Source: Klebsiella pneumoniae (GTDB taxonomy: Bacteria; Pseudomonadota; Gammaproteobacteria; Ga0077536). From it: a DNA stretch of 10,495 nucleotides. Both the position numbers and the translations under genes were made by a program. Where the stretch lies: positions 1-10,495 of the forward strand of contig CAMCBY010000106.1 of the NCBI GenBank assembly GCA_945873015.1, given 5' to 3'. This document shows, in pieces, positions 6,745-10,495 of this stretch. How positions within the stretch are numbered: position 1 is the stretch's first letter; each line of letters begins with the position of its first letter. Under the pieces are notes generated by a model, which was given only the letters and a program-made list of their open reading frames with translations, did no database searches and was not told where the DNA came from.

Positions 6745-7286
6745 GCCAGGCTCCGCAGGCGCACCAGGCGCGGCTGGTTGGCGAGCAATTGATTGACCAT
6801 CGCATACAGGCCGTAAAGCGCGCAGGCGCCGCCGGCGATGGTCACATAATCGAGGGCGGTGAATTCACGCGCAGCAGGTTCGAGACCGACCAAGGCGAGC
6901 AGGGCCAGCAACACACCATTACGCGCCACCAGCGCCCACGACAGTTTTTGTTCGTCTTCGATGCCACCGCACCCGCAACCGAGATCGGTGCGACCACGCA
7001 GCAGGTTGATGATGACCGCCGCTGTCACCACGGTCAGCAGCACAGCGCCGAGCGCCACGCCGAAAGTGCGAGTCCGGTCGATCACCAGCGTGACAGCGGC
7101 CAGCGCTTCGCCACAGGGCAACAGCCAGGCGAAAACCGCAGTCAGACTGGTGGCCGGCACGATGTCATAAGCTTCAAGCGCGGTGCGGAACGCTACCTGG
7201 TCGCGCAGCTTCTGCCATGCCCCGACCAGCAGCAGGATCGCGAGCGCTGCCGCCACCAGATGGGTCACGACCGGGTCGGGTGTCAT
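6741..7286 (-). CDS. aauE: Integral membrane maturation protein, MauE/AauE family
   Basis: This 181-residue membrane protein has four or five hydrophobic segments (about 7-24, 45-68, 76-96, 121-137 and 145-165). Cys58 and the CGC pair at 104-106 (LGCGCGG) are typical of the MauE/DoxX-like family and could exchange disulfides with AauD. It is thought to support folding or disulfide chemistry of the small subunit in the periplasm. The ATG at 7286 starts four bases after the aauB stop (7291-7293) and leads directly into the first membrane segment. A longer frame from 7343 would overlap aauB and adds a poorly conserved-looking arginine-rich extension. Confidence 0.88.
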   Translation of the reverse strand: MTPDPVVTHLVAAALAILLLVGAWQKLRDQVAFRTALEAYDIVPATSLTAVFAWLLPCGEALAAVTLVIDRTRTFGVALGAVLLTVVTAAVIINLLRGRTDLGCGCGGIEDEQKLSWALVARNGVLLALLALVGLEPAAREFTALDYVTIAGGACALYGLYAMVNQLLANQPRLVRLRSLA

Positions 7287-7290
7287 GCCG

Positions 7291-8445
7291 TCAATGCGTC
7301 TCGACCAGACCGGCAAAATCACCGACCTTGTCACCGCTCGCAACGGGCTTGAGTTCCGGCGAGGTCTCGTAACGCACGAATTTCAGGTTCATGCCGTCGT
7401 AGGCGTAGAGCGTCGGTTTGGCTTCCTTGGTCAAAGCCATCGCGATGGAGCCCGAGCCCGGCGCCCGCTGGATGCGCTTCTTGGTAGCGAGATCGTATAC
7501 CCAGATTTCCTTAGCGGGATTTTTGTGGCTGCCGTTCTTGGCCGCATCGTGCATCGCGACATACAGCCGTTTGGTGGGCGCATGCAGCGCCTGCACCTGG
7601 TAACCGCCCGGCTTCCAGCCGGCCTTTTTGTCGGCCTCATCGAGCAGCGACCAGCTGTCTTCGAGTTTGGCGACATCGCCACCGACATTGATGACCTTGA
7701 CGTTACCCTCGTAGGACACGAACGAATAGGTATCGCCGACCCGCTCGCCCTGCACGAACAGCGGATCTTTCTCCGGGTCGAAGAGTTTCTCGCTGCGGGT
7801 CTGGGTGGCGGTATCGCCCTTCGCGTTCAAGGTCACGGTCACCAGCGTGCCATCGCCGCACAGCGTCGCAAAACGGCGCGGATTGCTTTGCGACGGCAGG
7901 ATGATCCAGCAGCCCAGAGTCGGCACCTCGGCGGTGACCTTCCAGGCCTTGTGATCGACCACCGTCACCGACGCCAGAGGCGTGGCGTTCTGGATGAACA
8001 CCCACGCATCGTCCACCGACGGCGCGATGGTGCCCTTATAGGGCAGTGCCATGGCGTGTTTGGCCGGGATCTGAATTTCTTTCTTGAGCGCAAAGGTCTT
8101 GGTGTCGTAGGCCTCGAGCTGGTCGAAGCGGTCGCCGCGATTGCGCTTGGTGTAATAAGTAGAGGCGACCAGCATCTCCGAGCTGTCGCTGGACAGGGCG
8201 GTGATGCCGAACAGGCCGGTAGAGAACATGCCCAGATATTTGAACGACTGGCCATCGACGATGTGCACCAGGCCGTCGGTGATGTGCGCAATCTGAAGGT
8301 CGGTCAGATACAGGCGGTGGGGGGTCGCGACCGGCGCCGGCGCCACGCCAATTGTCTCTGGCGGCAGCGGCTCGGCGGCCACGGCCGTGCCGCACCACAG
8401 GGCCAGCACGAATCCGACTCGCAGGATGTTGCTTGCTCGAATCAC
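7291..8445 (-). CDS. aauB: Amine dehydrogenase large (beta-propeller) subunit, aromatic-amine type
   Basis: This 384-residue precursor is the large subunit of the periplasmic TTQ amine dehydrogenase, a seven-bladed propeller that holds the small subunit and shapes the substrate channel. Recognisable blocks are LGCW (177-180) and Cys196 (LCGDG), a likely disulfide pair, then SWSLLDE (264-270), WKPGGYQ (277-283) and GSHKNPAKEIWVYD (305-318). These align with the family from memory. Residues 1 to about 23 form a Sec signal peptide ending AVA-AEP. Two starts are possible. GTG at 8445 has GGAGG (8454-8458) 8 bases upstream and gives a clean signal peptide. ATG at 8460 has no clear ribosome-binding site and adds five residues. 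I prefer GTG. It is the first gene of the five-gene cluster, and no mauF homologue precedes it. Confidence 0.9.
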   Translation of the reverse strand: MIRASNILRVGFVLALWCGTAVAAEPLPPETIGVAPAPVATPHRLYLTDLQIAHITDGLVHIVDGQSFKYLGMFSTGLFGITALSSDSSEMLVASTYYTKRNRGDRFDQLEAYDTKTFALKKEIQIPAKHAMALPYKGTIAPSVDDAWVFIQNATPLASVTVVDHKAWKVTAEVPTLGCWIILPSQSNPRRFATLCGDGTLVTVTLNAKGDTATQTRSEKLFDPEKDPLFVQGERVGDTYSFVSYEGNVKVINVGGDVAKLEDSWSLLDEADKKAGWKPGGYQVQALHAPTKRLYVAMHDAAKNGSHKNPAKEIWVYDLATKKRIQRAPGSGSIAMALTKEAKPTLYAYDGMNLKFVRYETSPELKPVASGDKVGDFAGLVETH

Positions 8446-8483
8446 CGTCGTCGCCTCCATCGTTGATTGCCCACACCCGCAGT

Positions 8484-8506
8484 CGGCCGGCGGCTGTCGC
8501 CGGCCG
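8484..8506. other. Perfect 9-bp hairpin in the presumed aauB leader
   Basis: CGGCCGGCG (8484-8492) and CGCCGGCCG (8498-8506) are exact reverse complements around the 5-base loop GCTGT. If the promoter at 8530-8559 is right, this lies in the untranslated leader of the aau message, about 38 bases before the GTG start. It could stabilise the message, act in regulation, or be a DNA-level operator. Confidence 0.5.
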
Positions 8507-8529
8507 CAGTGCACTCTGGGCTTGACTGC

Positions 8530-8559
8530 ATTCTAAACATGCGCAGGCAATTATGCGAA
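8530..8559 (-). promoter_or_regulatory. Probable promoter of the aau cluster
   Basis: On the minus strand a -35-like TTCGCA (8554-8559, four of six consensus bases) is followed by an 18-base spacer and a -10 TAGAAT (8530-8535). A direct repeat ATGCG-C/A-AGG at 8539-8547 and 8553-8561, 14 bases apart, covers the spacer and -35 and could bind an activator. Transcription would start near 8523, giving a leader of about 78 bases that contains the hairpin at 8484-8506. Confidence 0.4.
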
Positions 8560-8597
8560 GGTAAAAATCGCTCTGCGCCGGCGCCGGTGTGGGCTTG

Positions 8598-8641
8598 TCC
8601 TGTGGCGCGACAGGAGGCGGTCCGGCGCGCCTGCGCCGGAC
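8598..8641. promoter_or_regulatory. Two adjacent inverted repeats, possible operators upstream of the alcohol dehydrogenase
   Basis: TCCTGT (8598-8603) pairs with ACAGGA (8610-8615), and GTCCGGCG (8620-8627) pairs with CGCCGGAC (8634-8641); both have 6-base spacers. The second is followed by AAAAAA (8642-8647) and abuts the putative -10 of the plus-strand gene, where a repressor or activator could act. TGCGCCGG within it also occurs at 8574-8581. The absence of T-runs downstream on either strand argues against a terminator. Confidence 0.4.
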
Positions 8642-8647
8642 AAAAAA

Positions 8648-8656
8648 TGCTAACCT
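8648..8656 (+). promoter_or_regulatory. Possible extended -10 promoter for the alcohol dehydrogenase
   Basis: TGCTAACCT has the extended -10 TG motif and a TAACCT hexamer (four of six consensus bases). The expected -35 region falls in the loop of the inverted repeat at 8620-8641 and does not resemble consensus, so an activator or the extended element would be needed. The leader to the ATG at 8706 would be about 43 bases. Confidence 0.3.
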
Positions 8657-8705
8657 CCCGGCATTCCATCCAGCCCATTCCACGTATCCAGGAGGCCCGA
8701 CCCTT

Positions 8706-9791
8706 ATGAAGGCGGTAGTCGCACACGCAGTCAACGAATTTTCCGTAGCCAATGTCACCCTCGACAAGCCCAAGACCGGCGAAGTGCTGGTCAAGATGAA
8801 GGCGACCGGCATCTGTCATTCGGATCTCTCCATCATCAATGGCACCATCCGCTGGAAGCTGCCCTCGGTGCTCGGCCACGAAGGCGCCGGTATCGTCGAG
8901 GAAGTCGGCGAAGGCGTGACCAACGTCAAGCCCGGCGACCACGTGGTGCTGTCCTTCATCCCGAACTGCGGCAATTGTTACTTCTGCGATCATCAAGAGC
9001 CGCACCTGTGCCTGCAGAACAAGCCGCATGGCGGCCTCATTGACGGCACCAGCCGCGTCAAACTCGACGGAAAAGAAATCGCCGTGATGTCCTTCCTGGG
9101 CAACATGGCGGAATACTGCGTGGTGCCTTCGGTGTGCGTGGTGTCGATCGACAAGAGCCATGATTTCAAGGCTGCGGCGCTGGTCGGCTGTGGTGTCACT
9201 ACCGGTGCTGGCGCAGCCATCAAAACGGCGGAAGTCAAACCCGGCTCGACGGTGGCGGTGTTCGGCTGCGGCGGCGTTGGTCTCAACGTCATCCAGGGCG
9301 CACGCATTGCCGGTGCGGCCAAGATCATCGCGGTCGATTTGTCCGCCGAGCGCATGGAACTGGCGCGCACGTTTGGCGCAACCGATGTGGTCGACCCCAA
9401 GAGTGACGCCTTCAAGCAGGTGCTCGACATGACCAACGGCATCGGCGTCGATTACGCCTTTGAAGTGGTCGGCATGGGCAAGCTGGTGGAAGCCTGCTTC
9501 AAGGCCACGCGTATGGGCGGCATGACGGTGCTGGTGGGTGTCGGTCGCGCCGACGACCGTTTCTCGTTCAACGCCATGATCGTGCCCTTCACCGGCAAGA
9601 CCATTCGCGGCTGCATGTATGGCAACGCGAACTTCAAGGTCGACTTCCCGATGTATCTCGACCTCTATCGCCAGAAGAAGCTCGACCTCGATCGCCTCGT
9701 CACCCGCACCTACACCATCGACGAAGCGCCGGAAGCGTTCGCCGATCTGGAGAAAGGTGTCAACGCGCGCGGCGTGATCGTTTACTCCTGA
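8706..9791 (+). CDS. Zinc-dependent medium-chain alcohol dehydrogenase
   Basis: This 361-residue cytoplasmic dehydrogenase interconverts an alcohol and its aldehyde with a nicotinamide cofactor. Catalytic zinc ligands are Cys37 (GICHSD), His58 with Glu59 (LGHEGAG) and Cys162 (GCGVTTG). The structural zinc is held by Cys88, Cys91, Cys94 and Cys102. The Rossmann motif is GCGGVG (187-192), and Asp211 at the end of the second strand favours NAD over NADP. Several blocks (GHEGAGIV, GDHVVLSFIP, VGCGVTTG) resemble the class III and NDMA-dependent alcohol dehydrogenase branch. The ATG at 8706 follows AGGAGG (8690-8695) with a 10-base spacer. It is transcribed divergently from the amine dehydrogenase cluster, so a role with the aldehyde product is possible but unproven. 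The substrate is unknown. Confidence 0.9.
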   Translation: MKAVVAHAVNEFSVANVTLDKPKTGEVLVKMKATGICHSDLSIINGTIRWKLPSVLGHEGAGIVEEVGEGVTNVKPGDHVVLSFIPNCGNCYFCDHQEPHLCLQNKPHGGLIDGTSRVKLDGKEIAVMSFLGNMAEYCVVPSVCVVSIDKSHDFKAAALVGCGVTTGAGAAIKTAEVKPGSTVAVFGCGGVGLNVIQGARIAGAAKIIAVDLSAERMELARTFGATDVVDPKSDAFKQVLDMTNGIGVDYAFEVVGMGKLVEACFKATRMGGMTVLVGVGRADDRFSFNAMIVPFTGKTIRGCMYGNANFKVDFPMYLDLYRQKKLDLDRLVTRTYTIDEAPEAFADLEKGVNARGVIVYS

Positions 9792-9803
9792 TGCACCCGT
9801 GGT

Positions 9804-9831
9804 CGGCGACGGGCAGCCTTGCTCGTCGCCG
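9804..9831 (+). terminator. Strong stem-loop after the alcohol dehydrogenase
   Basis: CGGCGACG (9804-9811) pairs exactly with CGTCGCCG (9824-9831). The stem continues inward through a G-T wobble, two G-C pairs and one A-T pair to a GCCT tetraloop, giving 12 pairs in all. It starts 12 bases after the stop codon. No T-run follows, so termination may be weak or factor-dependent, or the structure may protect the 3' end. Confidence 0.5.
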
Positions 9832-9880
9832 TCACTGCGCAGCTGGCGGTGCACACCGCGTGCATTTCTGATGAGATGAG

Positions 9881-9911
9881 CAAGGGAGGGTGTGCCTTAC
9901 GCCGTCCCTTG
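9881..9911 (+). other. Inverted repeat upstream of the membrane-protein gene
   Basis: CAAGGGA (9881-9887) and TCCCTTG (9905-9911) are exact complements with a 17-base loop, ending 17 bases before the ATG at 9929. A smaller palindrome, GCGGTG-CA-CACCGC, lies at 9846-9859. They could be leader structures or an operator. No convincing promoter was seen in the 137-base gap between the two plus-strand genes. Confidence 0.3.
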
Positions 9912-9928
9912 TATCCGCCTTCAATACC

Positions 9929-10495
9929 ATGAGTGCCCTGCCCTCCTCCTTCACGCCACCGCGCGCACCACTGGCCAAACACCTGCTGCTGGTCAGCCTG
10001 CTGGGTGCCCTGTGTCTGTATTTCATGGTGTCCGCCCGCCCGCCTGCCAGCACCCCGCAGTCCGACGCGCGGGTCTATGTGAAGCTCGCGCTGGGCGTCA
10101 GTGAGTTCGGTGTGTTCGGCCGCTACCGCAACACCACTCGCGCGCCACTACCAGACATGGACGTTGCACCACTGTATCCGTGGCTGGTCGCGCAGTTGAT
10201 GCGGCACGACCACAGCTTGCGCGACACCCTCGCCTGCGCGGTCGTGCGGCGCACGTCTGACACCACACCCTGCCGGCAGGACTACGACAGTCTGGTGTGG
10301 GTTCAAATAACATTATTGATGGTGACACTGACCCTGCTGTGGGCAACCGCCTATGTCTGGACAGCGCGCCTGCTGTGCGCCTGGGCGGCGTGGCTGGTGG
10401 CGCTGGCTTCGGGCATTCTGCCGGAGTTTGCGTCCGTGGTGCTGACCGAAGCCCTGACCTTACCGCTGGGTGGATTGTTCACGTTGGCCCTGGCG
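9929..10495 (+). CDS. Glycosyltransferase-39-like multi-spanning membrane protein, N-terminal part (runs off window)
   Basis: The frame is open from ATG at 9929 to the window end (189 residues, no stop), so the gene is incomplete. A first membrane segment (about 17-35) is followed by a roughly 85-residue, probably periplasmic loop, then hydrophobic segments at about 122-146, 149-165 and from 168. The loop starts SDARVYVKLALG (45-56) and contains GRYRN (64-68), APLPDMD (72-78) and PLYPWLVA (81-88). LTEALTLPL (172-180) resembles the SEALF-type motif of lipid-linked-sugar glycosyltransferases (GT39/ArnT-like). Cys103 and Cys115 in the loop could form a disulfide. No good ribosome-binding site precedes the ATG. 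GTG at 9890 is in frame but directly abuts the AGGGAGG run. Family assignment is moderate and the acceptor unknown; a link to amine catabolism is not indicated. Confidence 0.65.
   Translation, partial: MSALPSSFTPPRAPLAKHLLLVSLLGALCLYFMVSARPPASTPQSDARVYVKLALGVSEFGVFGRYRNTTRAPLPDMDVAPLYPWLVAQLMRHDHSLRDTLACAVVRRTSDTTPCRQDYDSLVWVQITLLMVTLTLLWATAYVWTARLLCAWAAWLVALASGILPEFASVVLTEALTLPLGGLFTLALA

Noticed and set aside
8620..8647. Hairpin plus A-run as an intrinsic terminator
   Set aside because: On the plus strand the hairpin is followed by A residues, and on the minus strand the T-run precedes the hairpin. Neither has the required order, and no gene ends here.
8442..9854. 470-residue minus-strand open frame opposite the alcohol dehydrogenase
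   Set aside because: The plus strand encodes a complete zinc dehydrogenase with all metal and cofactor motifs. The antisense product is low-complexity (His/Asp/Ala) with no family motif.
9890..9928. GTG at 9890 as start of the membrane protein
   Set aside because: The purine-rich run directly touches the codon, leaving no spacer, and the added residues are not membrane- or signal-like. The ATG at 9929 is simpler, although its own ribosome-binding site is weak.
1..10495. tRNA, rRNA, CRISPR array, insertion sequence or transposase
   Set aside because: No cloverleaf, rRNA-like stretch, regularly spaced repeat array or transposase motif was noticed. The only repeats are the short hairpins and operator-like elements listed.

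Overview
The window is a GC-rich stretch (by eye, with strong G/C at third codon positions) whose genes look like those of a Pseudomonadota bacterium, probably beta- or gammaproteobacterial. Two catabolic or redox blocks lie on the minus strand. A divergent alcohol dehydrogenase and the start of a membrane-protein gene lie on the plus strand. All functional calls come from motifs and remembered family sequences; no search was run.

Layout, left to right. Positions 1-156 hold no gene, only two copies of a short hairpin repeat and a stem-loop just past the end of the first operon. Positions 157-4940 (minus) are a three-gene 2-oxoacid:acceptor oxidoreductase operon. In transcription order it encodes an FAD and 2x[4Fe-4S] NAD(P)H:ferredoxin-type subunit (TTG start), a gamma-alpha fused subunit, and a thiamine-diphosphate beta subunit. 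A good sigma70-like promoter at 5009-5038 precedes it. Positions 5126-8445 (minus) are a five-gene amine dehydrogenase cluster in the order large subunit, MauE-like, MauD-like, TTQ small subunit, monohaem cytochrome c. This matches the aauBEDA-orf2 order known for aromatic amine dehydrogenase of Alcaligenes faecalis. Positions 8446-8705 are a divergent control region rich in inverted repeats. Positions 8706-9791 (plus) encode a zinc-dependent medium-chain alcohol dehydrogenase. From 9929 to the window end an open frame encodes the N-terminal part of a multi-membrane-spanning, glycosyltransferase-39-like protein. No gene-free stretch exceeds 300 bases; the longest is the 260-base divergent region.

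How it may work together (inference). The amine dehydrogenase would oxidise primary (aryl)amines in the periplasm to aldehyde and ammonia, with electrons passing to a copper protein or to the encoded cytochrome c. The divergent dehydrogenase could process an aldehyde or alcohol product in the cytoplasm. The 2-oxoacid oxidoreductase with its built-in NAD(P)H module has its own promoter, so its link to amine catabolism rests on proximity only. The cluster lacks amicyanin (mauC) and all known TTQ-maturation genes (mauF, mauG, mauM, mauN). That again resembles aau rather than mau clusters and leaves TTQ formation unexplained from this window.
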